From contig JALPQD010000087.1 of NCBI GenBank assembly GCA_023101885.1, forward strand, positions 6,663,016 through 6,727,015: a DNA stretch of 64,000 bases, given 5' to 3'. The translations under genes were made by a program, and so were the position numbers. Positions 45,220 to 56,319 of the stretch are shown piece by piece; the stretch's first letter is position 1; each line of letters begins with the position of its first letter. Under the pieces are notes generated by a model. The model saw only the letters and a program-made list of their open reading frames with translations. It was not told where the DNA came from and ran no database searches. This DNA comes from Typhlomys cinereus (Eukaryota > Chordata > Mammalia > Rodentia > Platacanthomyidae).

Positions 45220-46560
45220 GTAATTTCCTTAATTTTCAATACTTTCTTTGCTTCTAAAGGGAGCCCATAATCTTCACATTGTGCTCCAATTGCGGTGTGA
45301 ATGGAAGTTCTTGTCTCACTTCCAGATGAACCCCCACCTCTGCAGATCTCTATTCGAAGGTCACCAGGGAAGGCACTTTGTAAACTTCTTCCCTCATAGT
45401 ATCTCTGACTTTCAGCTGGACAGTCTTGGGTGCTCACCTTGCTCTCCATTTTCCTTTGATGCATGGATGGAAGCTGTTTTCCCAGAAAGACTAAAGATTG
45501 GGAAGAAGCGAACCTGAATGTCAAAAGTAATGGGCAGGTGACAAATAAATGACAGGCAAGATTACAAATGAAGCTATTAGCAAAGATGGCTGTGGCTTAA
45601 GTCCTCTGTGGTCCTTGTGTTCCTCCAGCCATATAGGCTGTGCCTTTTCCAGTCCTTCCGGAAGCAGTCAGGGCTTGGGCTGTACACATAGAAATAAGAA
45701 CAAACGGCAGGTAATTCCTAATGAGAAAAATAGCAAAGTGAGCAGGATTCCCTGTGTGTGTGCCATAAGGGCTTGTAATTGAAAGGTCTGCGAGATAAAG
45801 GGTTCCAAGCGGAGGGAATTCCTTTTAATGAAGCTTGGATTCAGGCCCATTATTCTAATAAAGTGTAATCAATTGGAAGGTCTAGTTCAAACTCTGATTA
45901 GATGGTGGTTGTTTTCAAGGTGCCGGGCAAGAGGAAAGGAAACAGGAATTAATAGGCTTTTGGGTCAGTGAGCCACACTTCCAGAAGCGAGCTGAAGATG
46001 GGAGGATGGCTGGGGTGTGGAGGGTGTGGGGGGCAATTTGGAAGCTGTCTTAGCATAAATCCAAAGCAAGGCTCTGCTGTCCAAGGGATCCAGGCTCTGA
46101 GCATCTCCCAAGACACGCTTCCAGCAGATTCTGCTCTTAATCCAATTTACTCAGCCGAATAAGTCCCACTGCTTCAGCTTGCCAACAAATTAAAATCCAG
46201 CTTCATAAAAACACCTTGAATTTGGAAGGTATTGGCTGGCCCACTAGACTTGAAACTTCATTTATTCTGTCTAACTTCTCAATTATCTTCCCAGCAGTGG
46301 AGATGTGTAAAAGTGCAAAAATCGATAGGGTTCTATTCCCGTTCTATTGGAAAGGGAAAAATTAATGAGATAGGACACTCTCTTAATCAGAAATAAATGT
46401 TTTAATTCAGATAATGACATAGTTTTCCCTCGCTGAAGGATGACAAATGCTAGACTGCGCCCCCAGTAGAAGCAGTTTCAATTTTATTGTAAATATAAAA
46501 GGTATTGATCGGTGAGATGTACAAACCCCATTGCTTACAAAAGCCATTCAGGGGGACTGG
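45220..46560. promoter_or_regulatory. Repeat-poor block, candidate conserved non-coding elements
   Basis: More than 1.3 kb with no recognisable repeat. Contains homeodomain-like CTAATAAAGTGTAATCAATTG and similar AT-rich segments. Frames up to 105 codons have no domain. A reverse CTCF-like site is at its 3' part. Confidence 0.42.
46456..46470 (-). promoter_or_regulatory. CTCF-like site, reverse (weaker)
   Basis: Minus-strand TCTACTGGGGGCGCA retains the GGGGGCGC core but matches only 10 of 15 positions of the core pattern. Reported because it is in repeat-free DNA and faces the forward site at 20126. Confidence 0.3.
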
Positions 46561-46925
46561 GAAAACTATTAAGCACTGGGTCAGAAATCAATAAACAACA
46601 CTGAAATGTAGCAGAGGTCGCCCGAGGCTTTGTGGCATCTTTGAAAGCCAAGTGGCAGGAACGGTGACAGAAATGTCTCTTGTGGAACAATGTTGGGGAT
46701 GAAGAGGGTCAGATGTTTAATCTCTTCTGTGGTTTGACAGGTCCTGGGAACCGAGCTAATGTAGTCCTTCACAGCTGTCTTTGATTTAAATACATGCTGA
46801 TTCATCCCCTTGCTGACAACTGTATTTATTTGCTTTGGGGTGTCGAAGCATATTGGCAGGCAAAGCATGATGGTCTATGCTGGAAGGCAGAGTTGGTTAT
46901 GGTTATGCAAATGGACCACACCCTG

Positions 46926-46930
<5 letters not shown>

Positions 46931-46969
<39 letters not shown>
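46931..46969. repeat. (CT)n microsatellite
   Basis: About 39 bases of CT with no attached SINE signature. Confidence 0.95.
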
Positions 46970-46973
<4 letters not shown>

Positions 46974-46999
46974 TTCCTCCCCCAGACCCTTATGTAGTT

Positions 47000-48600
47000 T
47001 TGAAACTAGAAGATTAACCCAGATTAGACACTATCTTTACATTTACATATCAGGACGGTCATTGAACTAAAACACACATTTTATTGCTAAAAACGTTAGC
47101 TAAGGAATCTCCAGAGTGGAGAAAAATTACGTAAGGGAAGAGATTCCATGCATGTAGGTGGAATCCAATTTTTCTAATAAGACATTGATTTGGAAGGTTT
47201 AAAGCTGAGTATTGAAACTTTTAACAACATCATTTCCGAATCAGAGCCCAAGGTTTTCTCCTCCCAGGCACCAGGAGCTGCGCCTTATGTTGCTGGAGGC
47301 CCTGTTCCCCTCTTGACACCGGTATGATTGTGAGATTGGCGAGGGTCAGGCTGCCCATCAGCAGGTGAAGTGTTCAGCTGCCGAGGATTTGAGTTTCATC
47401 TCACCTCAGATATTATGTCACTTTCATGTCATTTTCATCCCTGAGAATGATTTGAGAGCGCTCCTTGTCCCCTGTTATTGCGGTCACTTGACCTCAGATG
47501 TAACTTCTGTAGAATACCATCATTTTAACAAAGTCAAGGAGTTGTACATCCCTAGCCAGGGCTGACCTTCCAGGCTGCTGCTCTCCGATTGGCTCTTGTG
47601 GTGGATTTCACTGCCCCCTCCAGTCTCAACAAAAAATGAATGTTAAGGCCTCGATGAATTGGCTCACATTGGAAGTCACGGTTTTTCATTGCCATTTTTG
47701 AGCATTTTTGAAATGGAACCTCCCTCCCCTCTTTCGCATGGGTCTGCGGGACAGCCATGTATTTTTCTTTTTACACTGAGAAGCTCAATGTTGAAAAACC
47801 CCTTTCTTCTCAAAGAAATGTTCTGACCTCCAAACAGCAACTCTATGTTTCTCACCTGGAGCAAAGAAGCCAAATCTCGGCTTCATGTCTGGGAAGTATG
47901 TTCCCTATTCTCTCACAGATTGCTGTCTCTGGGTCGCTTGTCCTATGTTTATCATAAAAGTTACCCTTAAATTTCCAGCAAGAAAATATAATTGGGTCGT
48001 CAGGAGTTTTAAATCTCAAACTAGAATATGCTTCCTCATTGCTGGTTCCCCAGGCTAGTCCTAAGATGCACTTAGACTGTAGTAAAGGGAATTCTGTTTC
48101 AATTGCTCAATGCATAAAAGTAACTACTACCTAGGAAGAGTTTAGGGAATGCATTTTGGTCTACATAGTAAGTACTAGGTAGCTGGTACCACAGCCTGTG
48201 CTTCCCAAGCCATTCTCCTTTGTGGCCACACCCAACCTATATTGTTATCCAGCCTGACTCTTGCAACTCAGCGCACTCAGAGGGCTAGTATATAGAGCAG
48301 GCAAAGTTTCTTATAAAGGACCAGAGGATAAATATTTGATATGTTGTGCCATACATGTCATATTCTCTCCCCCACTTCCTACTCCTGCCTCTCTCCAAAA
48401 ACAGATTATAAGGTGGATTCAAGCCTGGCTCCAGTTCTCCCCCGCCAATGCCCAGCTACAATTCAATGTACTAGAAGGTGGTCAATATATGCTAGTTGAT
48501 TGTAAAATGAATGTAGAGAATAAATAAGATAGTATTAGTGAAAGTATTTTCCATCTCACAAGTGCTTAATAAATAAGCATGGTAATTGTTCACCATCTTT
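47000..48600. promoter_or_regulatory. Repeat-poor block, possible regulatory DNA
   Basis: About 1.6 kb without clear repeats. Contains a good CTCF-like site at 47610 and an NF-Y-like CCGATTGGCTC at 47586. No exon recognised. Confidence 0.38.
47610..47624 (-). promoter_or_regulatory. CTCF-like binding site, reverse
   Basis: Minus-strand ACTGGAGGGGGCAGT matches 12 of 15 positions of CCASYAGRKGGCRSY, including all ten 3' positions. It sits outside any SINE. Confidence 0.5.
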
Positions 48601-48614
48601 CCATTCCTGAAGCA

Positions 48615-48940
48615 AAGTTCTTGAAATAATGAGCTTAAAGGAGGGTTTATCTGGCTTAGGTTTTCAGTCCAAGGACAGTTGGTCCCATTGCTTTGTGACC
48701 TGTGATCATACAGCATGTGATGTCCCACAGGGTGGGACAAAACCACTCAGACCATGGTGTCTGGGAAGAGCAAGAGAGGAAGAGGAAGGGGTTCAGCCTC
48801 AATGAGCACTTCAAGGGTACATGCGTTCTCCCCCCACCCAGGTAGCCATAAGACTCTCTGCTCACTGCTGCCTCCTCAACACTCTATCACCTCCCATGGG
48901 CAGGGATCTAAACCTTGAGCCCATGGAGCCTTTGGGGGAC
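48615..48940 (-). mobile_element. LTR-like rodent repeat (type 1), reverse
   Basis: GGAGGGTTTATCTGGCTTAG, AGTCCAAGGACAGTTGG, GATCATACAGCATGTGATG, and an end with GGAGCCTTTGGGGGACAG, the antisense of 'tgtcccccataggctc'. Same family as 52160. Confidence 0.6.
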
Positions 48941-49015
48941 AGTTATGAAAATCAGCGCACTAAGTATCACCTTCTTGGATTGATTACTTATTTGTTTTTA
49001 ATATTATAAAATCTT

Positions 49016-49232
49016 GGGGCTGGAGAGGTGGCTCAAGGGTTAAGCCTCTGCCTTGCAGGTGGAAGGTCCTGAGTTCGGATCCTAGACCCCACGGATAGAC
49101 GCCTGGTGGAAGTTGGGGCAGCCTGCATTTCTGGTCCTGGTGGATGGAGCCTGTGAATCCTGGGGCAGAAGTAAACAAGGAGGAGGTGGAGGCAGTCCAT
49201 GGTGGTTCCCAAATTTGCCTGTGGTTCTACAT

Positions 49233-49279
<47 letters not shown>

Positions 49280-49283
49280 AATA
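49016..49283 (+). mobile_element. tRNA-headed SINE, subfamily B
   Basis: GGGGCTGGAGAGGTGGCTCA head, B box GAGTTCGGATCC, subfamily B body (GTGGTTCCCAAATTTGCC), CA tail 49232-49276 and TTGAATAAAAAAAA. Fewer CpGs than the 13379 copy, hence somewhat older or methylated longer. Confidence 0.93.
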
Positions 49284-49324
49284 AAAAAAAAGAGAAAAAA
49301 AGAGTACTTATGTGCCATAATCGT

Positions 49325-49369
49325 ATATGTAGATGTATATGTGTATGTGTATATGTATGTGTATGTGTT

Positions 49370-49400
<31 letters not shown>

Positions 49401-49442
49401 GTGCATGTATATGTATGTGTATATGGATACATGCACACACAC
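49325..49442. repeat. Imperfect (TGTA/TG)n tract
   Basis: About 115 bases of alternating TATG/TGTG units with drift, directly after the SINE tail. Tyr/Thr-rich frames here are artefacts. Confidence 0.9.
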
Positions 49443-49469
49443 ATAAACATTTAAAGTTAGGATCTATGC

Positions 49470-50900
49470 ATGAGAGAACATGTGGTATTTGTCTTTCTGG
49501 GTGTTAATATAATATTTTCCACAGCTACCCATTTTCTTCTATGTTTCATACTTTTATTTCTTTGTGGTTGTGAATAATATTCTACTACTGGGTAAGCATT
49601 ACATTTTCCTTGTTTCTTAATCTGTTGATAGACATAATCCTGTTTCCTTGCTATTGTGAACAGTGCAACAGTGAACATGGATGTGCAAGTGTCTCTGTGG
49701 TAGAATATGGAGACACTTGGGTATACATCCAGAAATAGTATAGCTGAATCTTACGGCAGTTCTTCTTTAAAGTTTTTGAGAACCTTCACCCTGATTTCCA
49801 TAACAGCTGTACTAATTGATACTTCCACAGCAGGGAATGTAGTGAATAAGGATTTCCTTTCTCAGCATCCTCACTAGCATTTTTGTTTGTTTTCTTTAAG
49901 ATAGCCATTCTGATTGAGATAAGATAGAATTTCAAAGCAGTTTTAATTTGCATAGTTCTGATGGCTAAGGATGTTGAACCCTTTAAAAAAGTATTTCTTA
50001 GACATTTGTATTTCTTCTTTGGAGAATGTTTGTTCATCTCATTAGTACATTGATTGGTAAATTTTTTTAGTTGTTTTCTGGTTTGTATGTATATATATCA
50101 TAAATCATATATATGCAATAGTTAGCTCATTACAAAAATATAGTATAGCTAGTTTATATATATCGTGTATATATATAGTTTGTGTGTGTGTGTGTGTATA
50201 CAAGAGGGCCTTTGAGCGCGTGTTCCTGTGGAGGTCCAAGAGTGATATCAGGAACCATCCTGGATTGTTTTACCTCGTGATTGCTTTGTTCTGGAGTTTC
50301 CCAGGTTCTTCCTGACAGAGCCAGAATTGCAGACTGCTGCCATTTTCCCCTGGCATATTTATGTGAGTTCTGGGGATTTGAATTCAAGTATTTTGCTTGT
50401 GAGGCAAAGGCCTTTGAGGCATCTCCCCACCCCAGTTCTTGTACATTCTTGAAATTGCCCCCTGTCTGAAGCTAGTAATGATTTCTCCCATTCAGCAACT
50501 TATCTTTGCATTCTGCTGGTATCCTTTGCTGCATAAAAGCTTTTTCATTTAATGTAATCTCACTTATCAATGCCTGGGATTATTTTCTGTACTATTGAAG
50601 TCCTATTCTGAAAGTTCTTGCCTATGTCTATCTCTTGAAGTATTTTCCTCTAGCAATTTTAGCATTTCAGTTTTAAACAAAGATATTCTGTCTATTTTGA
50701 GTTGTTTTTATGTAGGTAAGAGATGCAGATCTAATTCCATACTTCTGTGGTAGGATTGGGGGCAGGTAGCCAGTTTTGCCAATTATCTATTGAATGCACC
50801 TTTGTCAAATATTAGATGGTCATATCTGTGTGGTTAATTTTTGGGTCTTCTATTCTGGTCTATATGCTGAATTTTAGCCCATTTGTGCAACAGAGAAAGT
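49470..50900 (-). mobile_element. Old L1 3' fragment, interrupted
   Basis: Minus-strand L1: the plus strand reads the antisense of the L1 3' end (CTATTGTGAACAGTGCAACA, GGTATACATCCAGAAATAG, TCTGATGGCTAAGGATGTTG) and beyond the SINE continues with ORF2 C-terminal antisense (TTGTCAAATATTAGATGGTC, TTTTGGGTCTTCTATTCTGG). No intact frame. The insertion at 50180-50434 splits it. Confidence 0.85.
50180..50434 (-). mobile_element. tRNA-headed SINE, subfamily A (inside L1)
   Basis: TG run 50180-50196, GGAGGTCCAAGAGTGATATC, CAGGAACCATCCTGGATTG, GTTTCCCAGGTTCTTCC, head region AAGGCCTTTGAGGCATCTCC. The A-box region is shortened (about 20 bases missing). Confidence 0.88.
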
Positions 50901-50904
50901 CAAC

Positions 50905-51460
50905 AAGTCAGTTGTCCTGTGTTTGGAAAGCCTAGTGACCACAATGTAGCTTAAACCATAGTTTCCTGATCTTTTAAAAGAATGATCCATGAGAAATAAC
51001 TACCATTAGGACCATTTCGCTATGTACGAATGGTAAATTTTTTGTATCAACCTAATGTTATGGCTTTGTTATACCATTGACCAGGTTTGATATGAACCAC
51101 AGGTTAAGAACTACTGCTTTGAGATGGAGAAAATTGATTATCTTCTCATTCAAGGAAGTGGCGTGGAAGAGTCAAGTATTCTCTAGGTCGTGGGGTCAGC
51201 TGAGCTTGGGGCCTGAGGGCTTTGCCATAACTCACCATCTGCACCACAGAGGTATTAGAGGCCACCTGGGTCACTTAACCCCAACTCTGTGCTGACTTCT
51301 GGCTCTAGCATCAATGTCTTGCTGTTAGAAGGCAGGGAAGGGAACTGGACAGATTTTGACTGTGGTTCTTTGCACCCAGCAGGGTTGTGGCTGGTTTAAT
51401 AACTTGACTTGTGACGACTTGAAAGGCGTTGGTGGCAGAATCTGAAATTGCTTAGAAGAC
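50905..51460. other. Unique sequence, no gene seen
   Basis: May contain eroded L1-derived DNA at its start. A 72-codon frame at 51077-51295 has no domain. Confidence 0.35.
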
Positions 51461-51464
51461 GTGC

Positions 51465-51832
51465 CTCCAGACATGCCTGTCAGGGATTGTGTATTCTACA
51501 GGCACACATGTGGGGGATTATTTAGCTTCTAGACATGCCCGGGAGGATAACGGTGATTAGGTTGGTGGAGGTAGAAAGATCCATCTTAAAAGTGCCCAGT
51601 ACCATTTCCCTGGGTTGTGGAGTGTATAGAGAGAAGGAAACCAGTTGAGCACTACCAATAATCACAACTTTCTGCTTCTTGACTTTAGTTGTCATGTGAC
51701 TTACTGCCTTGACCCCCTGCCACAAAGAATGGTACCCTTAAACTTCAAGCCCAAATAAATCCTTTTTTCCTTAAATTGCTTCATTGCAGTATTTTTTATC
51801 ACAGCAACTGGTGAAATAACTAAGAAACAGCC
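51465..51832 (+). mobile_element. LTR-like rodent repeat
   Basis: CATGCCTGTCAGGGATTG, TAGGTTGGTGGAGGTAG, AAAAGTGCCCAGTACCATTTC, ending in a polyadenylation-like AAATAAATCC with TTTTTTATCACAGCAAC. Recognisable as a widespread rodent repeat; class uncertain. Confidence 0.65.
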
Positions 51833-52101
51833 CAAGATTAATCCCAATAATTGACTGGAGTCCCTGAATTACACTGTTCCATCAGAGCTGCTGATATCAT
51901 AGGTGTGTGGATGTAGACCACAACCCTCAGGTATTAGGAGATCCTGGCAAGTCTTTCTGCAGTCATTTGAAGGATCTCAATGTCCAGTGTCTTTAGTGGG
52001 GCTGAAAGCTAGTGTGGGCCAAGGAGGTTTCTTAGATGTCTTTCACACTCTAGTAAGCAATCTATGTGGCTGACCATAAATATCAGGAATTGATTATGAT
52101 A

Positions 52102-52103
<2 letters not shown>

Positions 52104-52141
<38 letters not shown>
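52104..52141. repeat. (TG)n microsatellite
   Basis: About 38 bases of TG without an attached SINE body. Confidence 0.93.
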
Positions 52142-52142
<1 letters not shown>

Positions 52143-52159
52143 GGACAAATGTACTAATC

Positions 52160-52510
52160 AGCTTCCTATCACTTTATCAAGTACCTGAAATATTGACTTA
52201 TAAGAAGAAGGTTTATTTTGGCTCATGGTTTTGGCAGTCCATTGGCAAGTGGTCCAGCACATGTCATGGTGGGAATGTGTTACAGGTCCACATCATGTAT
52301 TTAATGAACCAGAAGCAAAAAAAAAAAAAAAAAATGAGGAAGGGATATGTATCTCACAATCTCCTTCAAGGACACAACCTCCAATGACCTAAAGACCTCC
52401 TACTGGGTCACACCCCCTAAAGATTCCACTGTCTCTCTGGAGACCAAATCTTTAGCAAATGGCTTTCTGGAGGACATTTATTCAAGCTGCAGCAGGAAGA
52501 TGTTTTAGAC
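52160..52510 (-). mobile_element. LTR-like rodent repeat (type 1), reverse
   Basis: AGAAGAAGGTTTATTTTGGC, TTTTGGCAGTCCATTGGC, then CACAACCTCCAATGACC, ACACCCCCTAAAGATTCC and TGGAGGACATTTATTC. An A-run at 52319-52334 interrupts it. Antisense of the 9656 type. Confidence 0.68.
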
Positions 52511-52659
52511 AAAATTCTTTCTGGAATAGGAAAATAGAATGCATTACTTTGAAAATTGCCTCCTCATTTCCTAGAAGGCACTGGCCTCCACACATCTGAC
52601 CCTTCCTGCCAAAGATGAGCATTGTGTGAAAAGGCATTTGCTCCTTTGGGTTTGCAGCA

Positions 52660-52910
52660 AGATGGGACAGAAAGAATGCTGGGTTTGGATTCAGAAACCA
52701 GAGTTAGAGCCCAGCTCCTTAGCCATCTAGTTGTTCTACCTTGGGTAAATGTCTTGTTAACTTCCCTTGATCTGTATTTCCTCCCCTGCCAAATGAAGAT
52801 GCTAATTACCTCTAATGGATGCTGTAAAAATTGAAACAATAATGCGTATATAAGGCAGTGTCTGGCACTTTGCAGGTACTTAACAAATCATAGGTATGTT
52901 ACAGAGACAA
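52660..52910 (+). repeat. MIR
   Basis: Near-complete MIR order: GAATGCTGGGTTTGGATTCAG, AGTTAGAGCCCAGCTCC, TACCTTGGGTAAATGTC, CCTGCCAAATGAAGATGC, AGGCAGTGTCTGGCACTTTG, TACTTAACAAATC. Confidence 0.85.
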
Positions 52911-52914
52911 TGAA

Positions 52915-53845
52915 AAACAGAAAAACCAAAAACCGAAGCATCATTGAAATATCTTTTTTTACTTCTTGATGTTGGGATGGAAATTGACTATCTCAATTAG
53001 AAGTTTCTTCAAGTGGATATCTGACAAGTGGGTTTGGATACCTCTGCCACTCATTTGATTGAGGGTCCACTGGGGAGCAGGCCTGGCTCCCCAGTAAAAA
53101 GACGGGGTTGTATCTAGCAGCCAATGGGGCGCATAAAAGAAATAGGGTCACTTATGTCTATGACTGACTTTCCTTTCTTGTTTTTTATTGTGTAATGATA
53201 AAATATTTTAAGTTATTATACTTTCATAACAGGTCTGAGAGCACACATATGATATTGACTTGGAATAAATGAGAATTTGTACAACAGCAACAGTGTAATT
53301 TTAGTATTCATGGCCTTTGATTTAAAAGTTGTATTTCAAATTTCACAGGATCATAAAATAGAATGCTTAAGTGGGAAAAGGATTTAGGCAGTACCCTCTT
53401 CCTAAAAAGTCTTTATTTCCTGATGAGAAAAATTCAACTTGCCACACATGTGCTCCCAGCCCAAGACCATGACAGGAGTCACTGTAATGGGTACTATGCA
53501 CTCTTTCTATTGGAATCATGTGCTGGGAACCACATCTGCATAGGGGAGCTGCGTCACCTGTTATGTAGATGGATAAACTGGCATAGGGCAGATTCATTAA
53601 GAGCATACAGGTAATTAAGTGGAGAGAGTATAGTCAGATTCACTTCTAACTGGACCCACAGTCTGTGCTCCTAGCACCAGCCCTCCATATAGTGACAGCT
53701 GGGCGTAGGAATGGCAGTCAGTGCTCCCCCGGCTGATCACATGGCTTTAGGGTGATTTCTGACGTAAGCCAGGGACCAGCACAGAGTTGGCTCCGTCTTG
53801 TTGAACCACAAAGAATTGCTTTTTTCTGATCTTCCCTTTTAGCAG
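52915..53845. other. Unique AT-rich sequence, no gene seen
   Basis: No repeat or exon recognised. Two frames of 79-83 codons on opposite strands at 53363-53614 show no domain. Confidence 0.38.
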
Positions 53846-53849
53846 GATG

Positions 53850-53985
53850 TGTTTGTTGAGAGAAGGTCTCACTCTATAACCCAGGCCATCCCTAAACTCA
53901 CCATGTAGCATAGGATGACTTCTGACTTGAGATCTTCCTGCTTCTCCTTTTGAGCGCTGGGATTCTAGGCCTATGTACCCAACGC
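53850..53985 (-). mobile_element. B1-like (7SL-derived) SINE
   Basis: Antisense monomer: GAGAGAAGGTCTCACTCTAT, AACCCAGGCCATCCCTAAAC, TCTTCCTGCTTCTCC, GAGCGCTGGGATTCTAGGC. Diverged but complete. Confidence 0.82.
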
Positions 53986-53989
53986 AAAT

Positions 53990-55520
53990 TTCTGGATATT
54001 GATACCGCTTGCTTTTTCCTCTGAGGCCCGGTCCTGCCCAGAACACAGTTTGCCAGCTGTTCTATGGGAATGAGCTCTACAGAGCACCTTTATCTTGAGG
54101 AACTCAGTGGGAATCTCCCGTCTGACCTCAGGACTGAAGGGCATTTCCTGGGTATTTGCTCTTGTGGGTTTGCTGCGTCGCGGATGCTGGAAATGGCATG
54201 ATGAACCGAGCAGATTTCCCCTTTTGCTCTGCTCATTAGACTTCTGAGATCTGAATGTGAATCTCACCAGAGGAAGTGGGAAGAACTTATCGGTATACAC
54301 TGCTGTGTTCTACTTTCAGCCCTGCCTCAGTTTACCTAGCACGTCCTGAATCTATCTTTTCTCACCCGTACAGAATTTATTTTTCTCTGATATAATGGAC
54401 ATAATCTTACAAGGAATTTGGAGTTGTTCTCAAAGCAGGACAAGATATAAATAAATAAACCAAACATTTAATTCCACGTTCACTGCCAGACAGTTTCAGG
54501 AAAACCAGTAACAAACCAAACCTGTGTGATATTCCTATCCATCCCAGCCTGAGGAAGGAAGCGGCAGAATGTCTGAACGTTAGAAGCTCTTCACAGTGAG
54601 TGTTCTCTCTGGGAGCACTGCAGTATCCAGCTGGGGGCATCCAGGAGATGGGAATGGCTCCCTACTGCCCTGTCCAAACGAACAAGGTGTGGTATTCATC
54701 CCACTTAATTAAGGAGTGCTTGAAAGCGAGGCTTTTTTCTTGATTTACAAACCCCCCTCACCATCACTTACTGCGCGGTAATATGTGAAGGCAGGGACCA
54801 AGGGATGCTTAAGAGAAGATGGGTGATTCCCTAGAGGATGCCGATGAGGCTCTCACCTTCACACAAGCACCTCTGCTCAGATGGCTGGCTTACTGAGAGC
54901 TGGGCAGCAGGGTGGGGCATGCCTGACTTTTGACAAGGCGCCCTGTAACACTGAGAGTAGTCCTGTGTTTCAATGCTTGTTGACAGACAAGTCCTGTTGG
55001 TGGTTTTGACTCCTGCAAAACCAGGTAGAGCCAGTTTCTTGTATGTATTCGTGTATGTCCCCATCCATGCCTTTCTTCATTCCTTTACTGACAGAACTCT
55101 TTGATTGTTTGGTGACACTGGAATGGTCGAGGTGGACTTGGTCCTTGCTCCAGACACACTGTTGTATACAGCTGCAGGACATGTGCCTGGCTCGAAGAAA
55201 GAACAGTCCCAGAGACTGCAGCACAAATGCATCTTCTTGGTTTTTAAAACAGAGACAGGCTTGCCTGGTTCAGTTCTAGAACATTCCTCGTAACCCACCT
55301 CAAAACAGCCTTTCCTGCTTTGCTTCATTCAGAGATTTCTCTCAGCTGAGGAGAACCGTTCCATTGACCCTGATGGTCCATTTACTCAATATTTTGTGTT
55401 TTTCCTTCCTTTCACTGCGAGATCTCTCGGGTTAGCAATCTAGGTGAACTGGAGGCGTTTTATCTTTACCTGCAGCTTCCACGACCTTCCACAGCTGCTG
55501 CTGGTTTCTTCACAGATCTT
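53990..55520. other. Unique sequence, no gene seen
   Basis: About 1.5 kb without clear repeats. Contains overlapping frames of 60-109 codons on both strands with no domain. Possible conserved islands near 54690-54790. Confidence 0.4.
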
Positions 55521-55524
55521 TGTG

Positions 55525-55578
55525 TCTATCTGTCTGTCTGCCTACTTGTCTGTCTGTCTGTCTCTGTCTCTGTCTCTG

Positions 55579-55652
<74 letters not shown>
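55525..55652. repeat. Compound (CTGT/TC)n-(CA)n microsatellite
   Basis: CTGT/TCTG units, then (TCTCTG)n and pure TC to about 55620, switching directly to CA until 55652. A T-run follows at 55677-55694. Confidence 0.93.
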
Positions 55653-55654
<2 letters not shown>

Positions 55655-55763
55655 AAACACCTGCCTTTTCTTACTTTTTTTTTTTTTTTTTTTTACTTTT
55701 CAGGTAATAGATGTTTCTTGCCTCTCCATCAGGCAAGTGGTTCTTGGAATTCTGGCATATTCT

Positions 55764-55809
55764 TTTTTTTTAATTTATTATTATTATTATTTTATTCAAT
55801 TGTGCATGC

Positions 55810-55846
<37 letters not shown>

Positions 55847-56061
55847 CGAGCGCGCACGCACGTATGTGTAGAACCACTGGCGAATTCGGGAACCACCATG
55901 GACGCCTCCACCTCCTCCTGTTTACTCTGCCCGGGGACTCACAGGCTCCACCCTACCAGGACCAGAAGCGCAGGCCACCCCCGCTCCCCCCCTCCCCCGG
56001 CGTCTATACGTGGGGTCTGGGATCCAAACTCAGGACCTTCTGCCTGCACCTCTCCAGCCCC
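55764..56061 (-). mobile_element. Very young tRNA-headed SINE, subfamily B, A box deleted
   Basis: Flanked by perfect 17-base duplications GAATTCTGGCATATTCT (55747-55763 and 56062-56078). CpG-rich body (TACGCGAGCGCGCACGCACG tail region) shows little decay. Compared with the 4001 copy, the head lacks 25 bases between TGCCTGCA and CCTCTCC, which removes the A-box region and part of the tRNA head. The 199-codon plus frame over it is an artefact. Confidence 0.95.
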
Positions 56062-56283
56062 GAATTCTGGCATATTCTATACAGCTTTCTTTCTCTTACC
56101 TCTCTTACACCTCAGATAAGCTCTGCTCCCTCATGACTTCTCACTCCCTAGGGCACACTTCCCACAGTTTCCTGGCAACCCACTGCCAGACCATGCGTCT
56201 GGGTAGCGTTCCTAGACAAGTCGCCACCACCTCAGGCTCAAACTAGCTTCTGGTCTGTTGGCACCATTCAGACTTTGCTGTCC

Positions 56284-56312
56284 TCGCTCCTCCCCTCCTC
56301 TCCCCTCCTCTC
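56284..56312. repeat. Short (CTCCC/TCCT)n pyrimidine repeat
   Basis: Two to three units of CCTCTCCCCTCCTCTC type, about 28 bases, purine-free. Confidence 0.7.
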
Positions 56313-56319
56313 TTACTTA

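Noticed and set aside
55520..56119. 199-codon frame, longest on the plus strand
   Set aside because: Consists of a TC/CA microsatellite, a T-run and the antisense of a young SINE.
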